Assembly (NCBI GenBank): GCA_963757605.1 | Contig: CAVWSF010000003.1 | Span: 434,001-498,000, forward strand | Length of the DNA: 64,000 bases | Source of the DNA: JAICJC01 sp963757605 | GTDB taxonomy: Bacteria; Actinomycetota; Thermoleophilia; Gaiellales; JAICJC01 | Direction: 5' to 3' | In this document: piece after piece, positions 34,381-43,007 of the stretch | Layout: each line of letters starts with the position of its first letter | Position numbering within the stretch: the stretch's first letter is position 1 | Position numbers and translations under genes: made by a program | Notes under the pieces: generated by a model | What the model saw: only the letters and a program-made list of their open reading frames with translations | Told to the model about the DNA's origin: nothing | Databases searched by the model: none

Positions 34381-34680
34381 CTACGAGACCGCCCGGACGA
34401 GTGCCGTCGCACCGGCTGCTCCCACGACCACCACCAGGAACGGCGCCCGCAACAGCACCGCGACAACGGCGACCGCGAGCCCGGCCGCCCGGGCGTCGAG
34501 CGTCAGATCCTGGCCTGTCGCGAACGTCTGGGTCGCGACCAGCGCCGAGAGCAGCGCCACCGGAAGCAGCGCCCCGATCCGGCGCACACGGCGGTCGGCG
34601 AGGACACGTTCGGGAAGCGACATGCCGGCCAGCTTGATGACGTAGCAGCCGCCGCAGGCCACCAGCACCGCGGGCCACAT
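34381..34680 (-). CDS. azlD: AzlD family branched-chain amino acid exporter subunit
   Basis: A 99-residue membrane protein with about three to four helices (VLVACGGCYVIKLAG, LLPVALLSALVAT, FLVVVVGAAGATALVRA), the small AzlD subunit. It follows azlC by a TGATG overlap, the normal arrangement of this two-part exporter of branched-chain amino acids or analogues. Confidence 0.87.
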   Translation of the reverse strand: MWPAVLVACGGCYVIKLAGMSLPERVLADRRVRRIGALLPVALLSALVATQTFATGQDLTLDARAAGLAVAVVAVLLRAPFLVVVVGAAGATALVRAVS

Positions 34681-35384
34681 CAGGCGCCCCGGTCCACGCG
34701 CCGCAGGCCGGCGGCGATCGCGACCGCCGCCGCGAGGAGCACCGGGACGCCGGCCGCCGTGAACGGCGTCGAGGCGAGCGCGACCGCCGCCGCCACCGCG
34801 GCCACGGCGGCGGTCTCGCGGTGGTGAAGACGGGGGGCGACGAGCGCCAGGAACGCCGCGGGCGCCGCAGCGTCGAGGCCGAGCGAGCGCGGGTCGGCCA
34901 GGACGCTGGCGCCGGCCGCGCCGACGGCGGTGCCGAGGTTCCAGCAGACGAAGACCGCGAGGCCCGTCGCCCAGAAGCCGAGCCGGCCGGCACGGGCATC
35001 GTCGCGGGCGGTGGCCATGGCGGTGCTCTCGTCGATCACGAGGTGAGCCGCGCCGAGCCGGGCGAGGCCGCGGACGCGCAGGAGCGGAGCCAGCCGGACC
35101 CCGTACAGCGCGTTTCGCGTCCCCAGGAGGAGCGCGGTCGCCACGCCGGCCGATGCCGCCCCTCCCGTCCCCACGACGCCGACCAGCGCGAACTGCGAGG
35201 CGCCCGTGAACATGGCGAGCGAGAGGACGCAGGTCTGGGCGACCGAGAAGCCGGCAGCCTGCGCGATCGCGCCGAAGGAGAGCGCGTACGCGCCGGTGGC
35301 GATCCCGATCGCCGCGGCGTCGCGGACGACAGCCGCCCGCACCGCCGGCCAGGTGTCTCGCTGCTCGGGCACGTCTGGCACCAT
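34680..35384 (-). CDS. azlC: AzlC family branched-chain amino acid exporter
   Basis: A 234-residue membrane protein with the AzlC signature (SFGAIAQAAGFSVAQTCVLSLAMFTGASQFA) near the N-terminus, marking helices 1-2, and HLVIDESTAMA in the middle. It works with AzlD. Its ATG lies only 8 bp from the ATG of the divergent HAD gene, and neither start has a clear Shine-Dalgarno, so the annotated start may be slightly wrong or the mRNAs may be leaderless. Confidence 0.88.
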   Translation of the reverse strand: MVPDVPEQRDTWPAVRAAVVRDAAAIGIATGAYALSFGAIAQAAGFSVAQTCVLSLAMFTGASQFALVGVVGTGGAASAGVATALLLGTRNALYGVRLAPLLRVRGLARLGAAHLVIDESTAMATARDDARAGRLGFWATGLAVFVCWNLGTAVGAAGASVLADPRSLGLDAAAPAAFLALVAPRLHHRETAAVAAVAAAVALASTPFTAAGVPVLLAAAVAIAAGLRRVDRGA

Positions 35385-35392
35385 ACGGCGCC

Positions 35393-36091
35393 ATGCCGGC
35401 GATCCGCTTCGACGAGCTCGACGCCCTCACGTTCGACTGCTACGGCACGCTCGTCGACTGGGAGTGCGGGATCCTCACGGGCATCCGGGCCGCGGTCGGC
35501 GACCGCCTGGACGTGGCCGACGAGGAGCTCCTGGAGGCCTACGCCCGCCACGAGGCCGTGCTCGAGGGCGGCGACTACCTGCCCTACCGCGAGGTCGTGG
35601 CCGACGCCCTGCGCGGCATCTGCGCCGAGCACGGGATCGAGGTGAGCGACGCCGAGGCCGCCGGGTTCGGCGACTCGGTCGGCGACTGGCCGCCGTTCCC
35701 CGACACGGCCGCCGCCCTGGCCGATCTGGCCACGCGCTTCCGGCTCGGCGTCATCACGAACTGCGACGACGACCTTTTCGCGCGCACGCGCGCGCGACTG
35801 GGCGTGGAGCTCGCCTGGATCGTGACCGCCCAGCAGGCGCGCGGCTACAAGCCGCGGCTCGAGAACTTCGAGCTGGCGTTCGAGCGCATCGACGTGCCGC
35901 GCGAGCGGATCGTCCACGTCGCCCAGAGCCTCTTCCACGACCACGTGCCGGCCAAGCATCTGGGGATGACGACCGTCTGGATCGACCGCCGCGGCGACCG
36001 GGACGGGAGCGGCGCCACGCCGCCAGCGTCGGCGAGCCCCGACATGACCTTCCCGGACATGCGCAGCTTCGCCGCCGCGGCCCTCGCGTAG
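35393..36091 (+). CDS. Haloacid dehalogenase-type HAD hydrolase
   Basis: A 232-residue HAD enzyme close to type II haloacid dehalogenases: FDCYGTLVDWECGI (nucleophile Asp), VITNCDDDLFART, GYKPRLENFELA (Lys) and HVAQSLFHDHVPAK. Dehalogenases have the S-L-D/YD variant patterns, but many in this group are phosphatases, so the reaction is open. It is divergent from azlC with 8 bp between start codons. Confidence 0.82.
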   Translation: MPAIRFDELDALTFDCYGTLVDWECGILTGIRAAVGDRLDVADEELLEAYARHEAVLEGGDYLPYREVVADALRGICAEHGIEVSDAEAAGFGDSVGDWPPFPDTAAALADLATRFRLGVITNCDDDLFARTRARLGVELAWIVTAQQARGYKPRLENFELAFERIDVPRERIVHVAQSLFHDHVPAKHLGMTTVWIDRRGDRDGSGATPPASASPDMTFPDMRSFAAAALA

Positions 36092-36094
36092 CGG

Positions 36095-36403
36095 CTACTC
36101 GGGGGTCGCAGCCGGAGCCGGCCGGTCCCAGGCGTAGACCTCGCCCAGGAACCGGGGCGCCGCCAGGATCCCCATCATCTTCGAGATCTGCGCCGTCAGC
36201 GACCGCTGCGTGGCGAGCGCCTGCACGGCCTTCAGCGGGTTCACGCCCTCGAACAGGAAGACGGCGTCGTGGTCTCCGACGAAGACTCGGTGGCGCTCGA
36301 AGCCCGACCCGGCCAGGTCGAACGGCGGGCCCTCAGCCAGGATGCGCTCCAGGTCCGCCTTGCGGCCCGGACGGATCTCGGCAACGAATGCGATACGGCT
36401 CAT
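36095..36403 (-). CDS. Small alpha-beta-barrel-like hypothetical protein
   Basis: A 102-residue protein (SRIAFVAEIRPGRKADLERILAEG to VYAWDRPAPAATPE) with the strand-helix-strand order of dimeric alpha-beta barrels such as EthD or DUF1330-like proteins. FVGDHDAVFLFEGVNP is the central part. An AGGAGG lies before the ATG at 36403. Function unknown. It converges with the HAD gene three bases away. Confidence 0.65.
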   Translation of the reverse strand: MSRIAFVAEIRPGRKADLERILAEGPPFDLAGSGFERHRVFVGDHDAVFLFEGVNPLKAVQALATQRSLTAQISKMMGILAAPRFLGEVYAWDRPAPAATPE

Positions 36404-36509
36404 GTCGGCCTCCTTGCCCTGCGCGTCGCCCGGATCATGGCCCAAGCTTGACGCACGCGCACGCGGCGCGCGTCCGCAGAAGCGCGGAACCGCATGTTCG
36501 GCAAACTAC

Positions 36510-36529
36510 GGCGCCACCGTTCTCGCGCC
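36510..36529 (+). promoter_or_regulatory. Candidate shared regulatory motif upstream of coxB
   Basis: GGCGCCACCGTTCTCGCGCC, a GGCGC-N10-GCGCC dyad 55 bp upstream of coxB. It matches 14 of 20 positions with a site at 44790-44809 between the two-GAF kinase and the first Usp gene. High GC makes chance matches possible. Confidence 0.25.
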
Positions 36530-36583
36530 AGAAAACGGACGCGTGGACACGGGCCGGTGCGTTCAGTACGATCCGCCGCGCCG

Positions 36584-37111
36584 ATGAACCGGCTGATGCT
36601 GGACTACAACGTCCTCTACATCGTCCTGGTCGTCGCGGGCCTGATCTTCTTCGGCGCGATCTTCCTGTCGACGCGGCCGGCCCAGCGCGCCAAGCCGGCG
36701 CGGGTCGATGCCTGGATGGGGCGCGAGGTGGCGTGGTTTGCCATCGTCATCGTCATCCTGCTCGGCTCGCTGGCCGCCACGATCGGCCACACGCCGTGGA
36801 GCGCTTCCGCCGCCGCCGACCGCCAGCTGGTGACCGTGACGAGCGTGCAGTACGGCTTCAAGTTCTCGACGACCACGATGCACGTCGGCCGCCAGGTCGA
36901 GTTCCACCTGAAGGCCCTCGACGTGAACCACGGCTTCGCGGTCTACGACCCCGACGGCACGTTCGTCGCCCAGGCCCAGATCGTGCCGGGCTACGACACC
37001 GTGCTGCGGCTCACATTCACGAAGCTGGGGACGTACGTCGTGCGCTGCTTCGAGTACTGCGGGATCGGCCACGCGTCCATGGTCGGCGAGTTCAAGGTGC
37101 TGCGGGGATGA
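36584..37111 (+). CDS. coxB: Cytochrome c oxidase subunit II (CuA)
   Basis: A 175-residue subunit II of a heme-copper oxidase. Two N-terminal helices (about 10-28 and 50-67) anchor a cupredoxin domain. All CuA ligands are present: H116, C155, E157, C159, H163 and M166 (CFEYCGIGHASM). The short length and lack of a cytochrome c domain match B-type (ba3) oxidases. ATG at 36584 is used; the longer upstream reading has a basic, non-conserved leader. It overlaps coxA by ATGA. Confidence 0.9.
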   Translation: MNRLMLDYNVLYIVLVVAGLIFFGAIFLSTRPAQRAKPARVDAWMGREVAWFAIVIVILLGSLAATIGHTPWSASAAADRQLVTVTSVQYGFKFSTTTMHVGRQVEFHLKALDVNHGFAVYDPDGTFVAQAQIVPGYDTVLRLTFTKLGTYVVRCFEYCGIGHASMVGEFKVLRG

Positions 37112-38913
37112 CGGTGACGACCTACGAGGGGGCCCGCGGCCTCGACGTCCCTGAGGCGGCGGCCGGGACCGTGGACATCGCGAAGGTGCGGGCGCTGACG
37201 CTCCGCTACCTGGTCGTGTCGACCATCCTGCTCGGCGCCGGCGGACTGCTCGGGATCCTCCTGCGCCAGAGCCAGGCCGACCTCGACCGGATCTCGCCGA
37301 ACCTGTGGTACGAGGTCATGACCGCCCATGGGCTTGCGACCTTCGTGGGCTGGGCGGCCTTCGCGCTCATGGGCGTCACGTGGTGGGTGCTGGCCGAGTG
37401 CGGCCTTCCCATCCAGGGCTGGGGCTGGCGGTTCGCCGTCGCCTGCTTCTGGACGATGACGGTCGGCGCGACCGGCGTGGTCGTGACGACGCTGGGCATG
37501 GGGTTCGCGGGCTCGTGGGTCTTCCTCTACCCGCTTCCGTTCCACGGCAGCTGGTCGATGCGGGCCACCGGCATCTTCGCCCTCTCGATCCTGTCCGTCG
37601 GCCTCTCGATCTTCGCCTACTGCTTCGGCATCATCGCCGTCGTGCTCGGCGACGGCCTCGGCGCCCGCAGCCGCTCGTGGGGCAACCGGCTGGGCTGCGC
37701 GCTCGGCTTCGGCTACATCTGGCCGGGCCGGTTCGCGACCGAGCGGCCGGTGCCGTTCCCGGTGCTGCCGCTCACGGTCATCGCGATCGACATGATCATC
37801 GCGACGGTCCCGCTCGCCGTGCTGCTCGTCGAGATGGTGGTGCAGTCGCTTTTCTCGGGCGTCACGGTCAACCCGGTGCTGGCGAAGAGCATGCTGTGGT
37901 GGTTCGGCCACCCGGTCGTCTATCTCCTGCTCTTCCCGGCGGTCGCCATCTACTACCACCTGATCCCGCGCTATGCGAAGCGGCCGCTCGTGGCCGGCCA
38001 CATCATCGGGGTCGGCTGGCTGATCGGCGTGTGCACCAACGTGGTGATCGGGGCGCACCACATGTACCTCGACTTCCCGAACACGTTCCAGCAGACCGTC
38101 AACCTGGGGATGCAGCCGCTCACGTACGCGGTCACGATCCCGTCGGCGCTCTCGCTCTACTCGCTCAGCTTCACGATCTACCGCTCGGACTTCGAGTGGA
38201 CGCCGGCGGCGCGGTTCCTCGCGGTCGGGATGGTGTCGTGGCTCGTCGCCGGCCTCCAGGGCGTGGGCCTGGCGACGATCCAGTACGACGCGCTCGCGCA
38301 CAACACGCTGTGGGTGGTGGGCCACTTCCACAACATGGCGCTTCTCAACATCGGCCTCGTGGTGTTCGCCGCCGCGTACGCGTTCGTGCCGCAGCTGACG
38401 GGGCGGGACTGGCACAGCCGCCGGCTCGCGGACTGGCACCTCGTGCTGACCGTCGTCGGCGGCTACGGCAGCGTGGTTCCGTGGATGCTCCAGGGGCTCG
38501 AGGGCGCGCCGCGGCGCTGGGCCGTTCTGCCCCAGAAGTACGAGACGCTCTCGCAGATCGCCCTGCCGTTTGTGCTCCTGATCGCGATCGGCCAGGCGAT
38601 CTTCTTCTACAACCTGGCCCGCACCATCGGCTGGCGGTCGGTTCGTAGCTCGCTTGGCTCGCGCGTGCACCCCGGCGGCACGGTGAACCCCACCGAGCGG
38701 CCGTCGGAGGCGCTGGGAGCAGTGCTCGCCGGGGCCGGCGTCGCGCTCGGGCTCCTGTGCCTCGCATCGAAGCCGCTCGTGTGGGCGCCCCTGGGGATCC
38801 TCGCGGGGTACACGGCGACGACCCTCGGGACCAAACGTCAGGGCTGGTGGGCGGTGCTCGCCGCGGCGGTCCTGATGCTCGTCGGGCTGGCGGGCTTCCG
38901 CGTCCCGTCGTAG
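37108..38913 (+). CDS. coxA: Cytochrome oxidase subunit I, B-type (ba3-like)
   Basis: A 601-residue subunit I with about 13-14 helices. Low-spin heme ligands H74 and H408, CuB ligands H268, H317 and H318 (GAHHMYLDFPN), high-spin heme His H406 (GHFHN), and the crosslinked Tyr Y272 in GHPVVY are visible. The glutamate of the usual GHPEVY is Val, so the D-channel Glu is missing, as in B-type oxidases such as Thermus ba3, which have high oxygen affinity. Subunit III and heme-a synthesis genes are not nearby. The last 76 bp overlap the convergent arcC gene. Confidence 0.9.
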   Translation: MTVTTYEGARGLDVPEAAAGTVDIAKVRALTLRYLVVSTILLGAGGLLGILLRQSQADLDRISPNLWYEVMTAHGLATFVGWAAFALMGVTWWVLAECGLPIQGWGWRFAVACFWTMTVGATGVVVTTLGMGFAGSWVFLYPLPFHGSWSMRATGIFALSILSVGLSIFAYCFGIIAVVLGDGLGARSRSWGNRLGCALGFGYIWPGRFATERPVPFPVLPLTVIAIDMIIATVPLAVLLVEMVVQSLFSGVTVNPVLAKSMLWWFGHPVVYLLLFPAVAIYYHLIPRYAKRPLVAGHIIGVGWLIGVCTNVVIGAHHMYLDFPNTFQQTVNLGMQPLTYAVTIPSALSLYSLSFTIYRSDFEWTPAARFLAVGMVSWLVAGLQGVGLATIQYDALAHNTLWVVGHFHNMALLNIGLVVFAAAYAFVPQLTGRDWHSRRLADWHLVLTVVGGYGSVVPWMLQGLEGAPRRWAVLPQKYETLSQIALPFVLLIAIGQAIFFYNLARTIGWRSVRSSLGSRVHPGGTVNPTERPSEALGAVLAGAGVALGLLCLASKPLVWAPLGILAGYTATTLGTKRQGWWAVLAAAVLMLVGLAGFRVPS

Positions 38914-39824
38914 CCGGCTCCGGCCACGATCGTCCCGGCCTCGCCGCGCAGGATCTCGGCGGCCTGGTCGAGCCGCCCGATGCCGGCCCGCCCGCCCGTC
39001 CGCTCGGCGAACCGGCAGGCGGCCTCCACCTTCGGCCCCATCGAGCCGGCGGCGAAGTCCATCCCGCGCAGCTCAGCCGGCGAGGTGTGCCTGATCGGGC
39101 GCGCGTCGGGCGTGCCCCAGCCCGCCTGCACCTCGGCCACGTCGGTGAGCATGAGCAGGAACTCGGCTCCGATCTTCTCGGCAAGCAGCGCCGCGGACAG
39201 GTCCTTGTCGATCACGGCCTCGACCCCGGTGAGGCCCGAGGGCGTGAAGACGACCGGGATCCCGCCGCCGCCGGCGCAAACCACGAGCACACCGGCGTCG
39301 AGCAGGAGCCGGATCGTCTCGATCTCGACGATCCCGGCCGGCTGCGGCGACGCCACGACGCGACGGACGTGCGGGCCGTCACGCCTCACCGTCCAGCCGC
39401 GCTCCGCGGCGAGCCGCTCGCCGACCTCCGGCTCGTAGATCGGGCCGATCGGCTTCGACGGCACGGCGAAGGCCGGGTCGGCGGGGTCGACGACCGTCTG
39501 CGTGAGCAGCGTCGCGACGCGGCTCCCCGCAGGGAGCTCGTTCAGGAGCGCCTGGTCGAGGAGATAGCCGATCATCCCCTCCGTCTCGGTGCCGAGGACG
39601 TCGAGCGGATACGGCTTCACGTCGTCGTACGCCTCGGCCTGGAGCGCCAGGAGCCCGACCTGCGGTCCGTTGCCGTGCGTGACGACGAGGCGGTGTGTGC
39701 CGTGGAGCGCCGCGATGGACTGCGCCGCGGCGCGGACGTTGGCCTGCTGGTGCCAGGCCTCCGCCGGCTCGCCGCGGCGCAGGAGCGCGTTCCCGCCGAG
39801 TGCGACGACCGCGAGGGGGGTCAT
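38838..39824 (-). CDS. arcC: Carbamate kinase
   Basis: A 328-residue amino-acid-kinase-fold enzyme making ATP from carbamoyl phosphate. VALGGNALLRRGE, THGNGPQVGLLALQ, CAGGGGIPVV, EAVIDKDLSAALLAEKIGA and GSMGPKVEAACRF are the typical blocks. It is the last gene of an arginine deiminase operon and is coupled to argF by ATGA. The normal C-terminus (GTIV) is followed by ~23 extra residues rich in Ala/Thr/Ser that reach into coxA on the other strand, an unusual tail. Confidence 0.94.
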   Translation of the reverse strand: MTPLAVVALGGNALLRRGEPAEAWHQQANVRAAAQSIAALHGTHRLVVTHGNGPQVGLLALQAEAYDDVKPYPLDVLGTETEGMIGYLLDQALLNELPAGSRVATLLTQTVVDPADPAFAVPSKPIGPIYEPEVGERLAAERGWTVRRDGPHVRRVVASPQPAGIVEIETIRLLLDAGVLVVCAGGGGIPVVFTPSGLTGVEAVIDKDLSAALLAEKIGAEFLLMLTDVAEVQAGWGTPDARPIRHTSPAELRGMDFAAGSMGPKVEAACRFAERTGGRAGIGRLDQAAEILRGEAGTIVAGAGYDGTRKPASPTSIRTAAASTAHQP

Positions 39825-40792
39825 CGCTCGCCCCAGGCGCGGCGGATGTACGCGTACAGCACGGCCTCCTCCGTCCACAGCCGGTTCTCGGCCTGACGGA
39901 AGACGACCGACGCGGGCCCGTCGATCACCTCGGCCGCGACCTCCTCGCCCCGGTGGGCCGGCAGGCAGTGGAGGAAGATCGCCTCGCGATCGGCGTGGCG
40001 CATGAGCTCGGTATCGACCTGATACGCCGCCAGGACCGCCGCACGCTTGGCGCGCGAGGCCTCGTCGTCGCCCATCGACACCCAGACATCGGTGTAGACG
40101 GCGTTGGCGCCGGCGACCGCCTCGGCCGGGTCGTGCACGACCGAGATGCTGCCGCCGTGGGCGAGCGCCGTGGCCGCGGCCTTGTCGGTGATCGCGGGAT
40201 CGGCCTCGAAGCCCGGTGGCGTGCCGACCACGACGTGCATCCCGGCGAGCGCGCCCGCCTCCATCAGCGAGTGCGCCACGTTGTTGCCGTCGCCGAGGTA
40301 GGCGACGCGGATGCCCTGGAGGCTGCCGAACCGCTCCCGGATGGTCAGGAGGTCGGCCAGCGCCTGGCAAGGATGGTGGTCGTCGGTGAGGGCGTTGATG
40401 ACGGGCTTGTCCGCGAACGCGGCCATCTCGTCGAGCACCGCCTGCGCGAACGTGCGGACGACGATCGCGCTCGAGTACCCGGAGAGGACTCGGGCGGTGT
40501 CGGAGATCGGCTCACCGCGGCCGAGCTGGAGCTCGTCGGGCCGAAGGCCGAGCGGCAGCGCCCCGAGGTGCTGGCACGCCGCCGCGAACGAGACGCGTGT
40601 CCGCGTGGACGGCTTCTCGAAGAACATCGCGACCGTGTCGCCGTGGAGCGCGGTCTCCCAGCCGTGCGGGGCGGCCTTCATCTCGGCGGCGAGGTCGAGC
40701 AGCACGTAGAGCTGACGTGCATCGAGGTCCGAGATGCGAAGCAGGTCGCTCGGCGCGGTGATCGGAGTGGATGTCTCGTTGGGGCTGATCAC
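39821..40792 (-). CDS. argF: Ornithine carbamoyltransferase (catabolic)
   Basis: A 323-residue carbamoyltransferase. FEKPSTRTRVSF (carbamoyl phosphate loop, STRTR), HHPCQALADLLT (HPxQ), LGDGNNVAHSL, DVWVSMGD and HCLPAHRGEEV are all present. Flanked by arginine deiminase and carbamate kinase, it should run in the catabolic direction, splitting citrulline to ornithine and carbamoyl phosphate (the arcB role). The GTG start overlaps the arcA stop. Confidence 0.95.
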   Translation of the reverse strand: MISPNETSTPITAPSDLLRISDLDARQLYVLLDLAAEMKAAPHGWETALHGDTVAMFFEKPSTRTRVSFAAACQHLGALPLGLRPDELQLGRGEPISDTARVLSGYSSAIVVRTFAQAVLDEMAAFADKPVINALTDDHHPCQALADLLTIRERFGSLQGIRVAYLGDGNNVAHSLMEAGALAGMHVVVGTPPGFEADPAITDKAAATALAHGGSISVVHDPAEAVAGANAVYTDVWVSMGDDEASRAKRAAVLAAYQVDTELMRHADREAIFLHCLPAHRGEEVAAEVIDGPASVVFRQAENRLWTEEAVLYAYIRRAWGER

Positions 40793-42069
40793 TGGAGGCT
40801 CCCTTCCTGCGAGTAGACAGGGTCGCGCTCGATGGGGCAGGACATGCAGCGCGGGCCGCCTCGGCCACGGCCGAGCTCCGAGCCGGTGATGGTGATCACC
40901 TCGACGCCGGACTCGGCCAGACGGGTGTTCGTGTCGACGTTGCGCTCGTAGGCGAGGACGACGCCGGGCGCGATGGCGAGGACGTTGTTGCCGTCGTCCC
41001 ACTGCTCGCGCTCGGCCTCGTAGTGGTCGCCGCCGGTCTCGATGAGCCGCAGGCTGGGCAGGCCGAGCGCCCTGGCGATGGCCGCGTAGAGGTCGGGCTC
41101 GCGCTCCACCCTGACGCCGCTCGGCTCACGCGGCTCGAGGCGATAGCCGACGAGCACCTTCCGGAGCCCCGGGTAGATGGTGAAGGCGTCGCGGTCGACC
41201 ATGGTCATGACCGTGTCGAGGTGCATCGCGGAGCGCATCTTGGGCATCACGACCGCGATCACGGACGTCGCCGCGCCGGACGCGAAGAGGCGCTGGGCGA
41301 TCTGCTCGACGGCGACCGGGCGGGTGCGCTCCCCCATGCCGATGAGGACGCAGCCGTTCCCGATGACCAGCATGTCGCCGCCCTCGAGCATCGCCGGGAC
41401 GTCGAGGCCGTCGCTCCAGATGTGGACGTCGTCGCGCCCGGCGAACAGCGGATGGTGCCGGTAGATCGCGTCGATGTTCAGCGTCTCGCGCTTCCGGGCC
41501 GGCTTCGCCATCGTGTTGATGCTGACGCCGGAGTACACCCACGCCGACGTGTCGCGCGTGAACAGGTGGTTCGGAAGCGGCGCGATCGCGAAGTCGTCCG
41601 GGTTGGCGGTCTGCGCCACGAGACCGCCCGAAGAGAACGGCAGATCGCCGAAGCTGACGCCGCCGATCAGCGCGGCGGCGACCTCCGCCGGCGGCAGCCG
41701 GTACAGCCAGTCGTACGCGCGCTCGCCGAGCCGCTTGCCCAGCTCCGCGTTGTCGATCGTCTTCGCGACCAGCGCCGCGCAGACACCGGGGTCCTCGAGC
41801 GTCTCGGCCAGGAGGTCCTGGAGATGCAGCACCGTGACGCCGCGGGCCCGCAGCGTGTAGGTGAACGCGTCGTGCTCCTGCCGCGCGCGCTTCACCCACA
41901 GCACGTCGTCGAACAGCAGGTCGTCCTTGTTGGTCGGCGTCAGCCGCTCGAGCTCGCGGCCGGGCCGGTGGAGGATCACGCGCCGCAGGACACCGACCTC
42001 CGAGTCGACGCCCAGACGTGCACGAGGCGCACGCTCTCCTTGGTGTGTGAGACGTTCCGGCGAGATCAT
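40789..42069 (-). CDS. arcA: Arginine deiminase
   Basis: A 426-residue amidinotransferase-fold hydrolase turning arginine into citrulline and ammonia. The catalytic Cys is C411 in RCMSCPI, with FTRDTSAWV (guanidino-binding Asp), MLEGGDMLVIGN and MHLDTVMTMVD (His) earlier. It opens the arcA-argF-arcC operon that gives ATP from arginine without oxygen. The ATG is preceded by AAGGAGT. Upstream it faces a 308-bp gap with two hairpins. Confidence 0.95.
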   Translation of the reverse strand: MISPERLTHQGERAPRARLGVDSEVGVLRRVILHRPGRELERLTPTNKDDLLFDDVLWVKRARQEHDAFTYTLRARGVTVLHLQDLLAETLEDPGVCAALVAKTIDNAELGKRLGERAYDWLYRLPPAEVAAALIGGVSFGDLPFSSGGLVAQTANPDDFAIAPLPNHLFTRDTSAWVYSGVSINTMAKPARKRETLNIDAIYRHHPLFAGRDDVHIWSDGLDVPAMLEGGDMLVIGNGCVLIGMGERTRPVAVEQIAQRLFASGAATSVIAVVMPKMRSAMHLDTVMTMVDRDAFTIYPGLRKVLVGYRLEPREPSGVRVEREPDLYAAIARALGLPSLRLIETGGDHYEAEREQWDDGNNVLAIAPGVVLAYERNVDTNTRLAESGVEVITITGSELGRGRGGPRCMSCPIERDPVYSQEGSLQ

Positions 42070-42205
42070 GGGAAACTCCTTCAGGGTCCGCACGCATGGT
42101 GCAGCCCTCGTCGCCCGCGGGCATCGGCGGGGGCGCCGATCTCGGGCAGGAGAACCACCGAGCCTCCAGTGCGGAGAACTACGGAGCGCCGCGCCGCCGA
42201 CGACC

Positions 42206-42243
42206 CCCATGGGGCCAGGCCCCGTCCGGGCCCAGGCCCCGGT
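42206..42243. repeat. GC hairpin repeat, copy 2
   Basis: Matches 7242-7279 at 34 of 38 positions (CCCCATGGGGCC, GGCCCCGT, CCAGGCCCCGG). The central stem is interrupted by an A-A mismatch here. It probably acts as a terminator or insulator between the two-component genes and arcA. Confidence 0.65.
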
Positions 42244-42348
42244 TGTCGGCCGCCCATCGAAATGCGCCCGACGGTCGTGGCGAAGGCGAAGACCGCGCTC
42301 TTCGCCGGTGCGCACCCAACCCATCGCCAGCCCTCAAGGAGGGGGCTC

Positions 42349-42373
42349 GCGGGGGAACCCTGGGTTCCCCCGC
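42349..42373 (-). terminator. Terminator-like hairpin after the response regulator
   Basis: A perfect 11-bp stem (GCGGGGGAACC/GGTTCCCCCGC) with a 3-nt loop, 5 bp from the regulator stop. No T-run is present. Confidence 0.55.
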
Positions 42374-42377
42374 GGAC

Positions 42378-43007
42378 TTAGTCGTTCAGGAGGCCGGTGT
42401 CGATCGCGTGCCGCACGAGCTCGGCGCGCGTCGAGGCGCGCAGCTTGTTCAGGATGTGCGCGCGGTGGGCCTCGACCGTCCGCACGCTGACGAAGAGCTG
42501 CCGTGCGATCTCCTGGTTCGTGTGCCCGAGCGCCAGGAGCTTCAGCACCTCGCGCTCGCGGTCGGAGAGCGAGTCGACCGGGCCTGAGGAGGCCTCGGGC
42601 TCGGACACGAGCCGCGCGCCGAGGGCCGGGTGGACGTACTGGTCGCCCGCGGCGACCTTGCGCACGGCCTCGACGAGCTCGGCGTCGGCGGCGTCCTTCA
42701 GCACGTAGCCGGCGGCGCCGGAGGCGAAGGCCTGGCGCACGTAGGTGGGGTCGTCCTGCATCGAGAGCATGAGGATGCGCGAGTCGGGCGACTCGATCCG
42801 GATCTCGGCCGCGGCGTCGATCCCGCTCGAGCCGGGCATCACCACGTCCAGGAGGACGACGTCGGGCTTCAGCTCGCGCGCCAGCTTGACGGCCTGCTTG
42901 CCGTCGCCGGCCTCCCCGATCGCCTCGAGGTCGTCCTCGCGCTCCAAGAGCAGGCGCAGGCCGGAGCGGACCACGGCGTGGTCGTCGACGATCAGGATGC
43001 GGATCAC
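42378..43007 (-). CDS. NarL/LuxR-family response regulator (DosR-like)
   Basis: A 209-residue regulator: receiver with phospho-acceptor D54 (VVLLDVVMPG), Asp pair VDDH near the N-terminus and Lys in YVLKDAADAE; C-terminal LuxR HTH (LSDREREVLKLLALGHTNQEIA at about 145-200). GTG start overlaps the kinase stop. With the two-GAF kinase it forms a DosS/DosR-like pair, likely controlling the Usp and anaerobic genes around it. Confidence 0.93.
   Translation of the reverse strand: MIRILIVDDHAVVRSGLRLLLEREDDLEAIGEAGDGKQAVKLARELKPDVVLLDVVMPGSSGIDAAAEIRIESPDSRILMLSMQDDPTYVRQAFASGAAGYVLKDAADAELVEAVRKVAAGDQYVHPALGARLVSEPEASSGPVDSLSDREREVLKLLALGHTNQEIARQLFVSVRTVEAHRAHILNKLRASTRAELVRHAIDTGLLND

Larger units (their letters stand above)
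42070..42377. other. Intergenic region between the response regulator and arcA
   Basis: The 308-bp gap holds no gene. It contains a hairpin just after the response-regulator stop, the second copy of the GC hairpin repeat, and the presumed arcA promoter, for which I found no clear -35/-10. Confidence 0.6.

Noticed and set aside
35206..37107. A very long open frame joined upstream of coxA
   Set aside because: The part before 37108 runs through the HAD and coxB genes in another frame and is Arg/Pro-rich, typical of a shadow frame; coxA begins at the ATG coupled to coxB.
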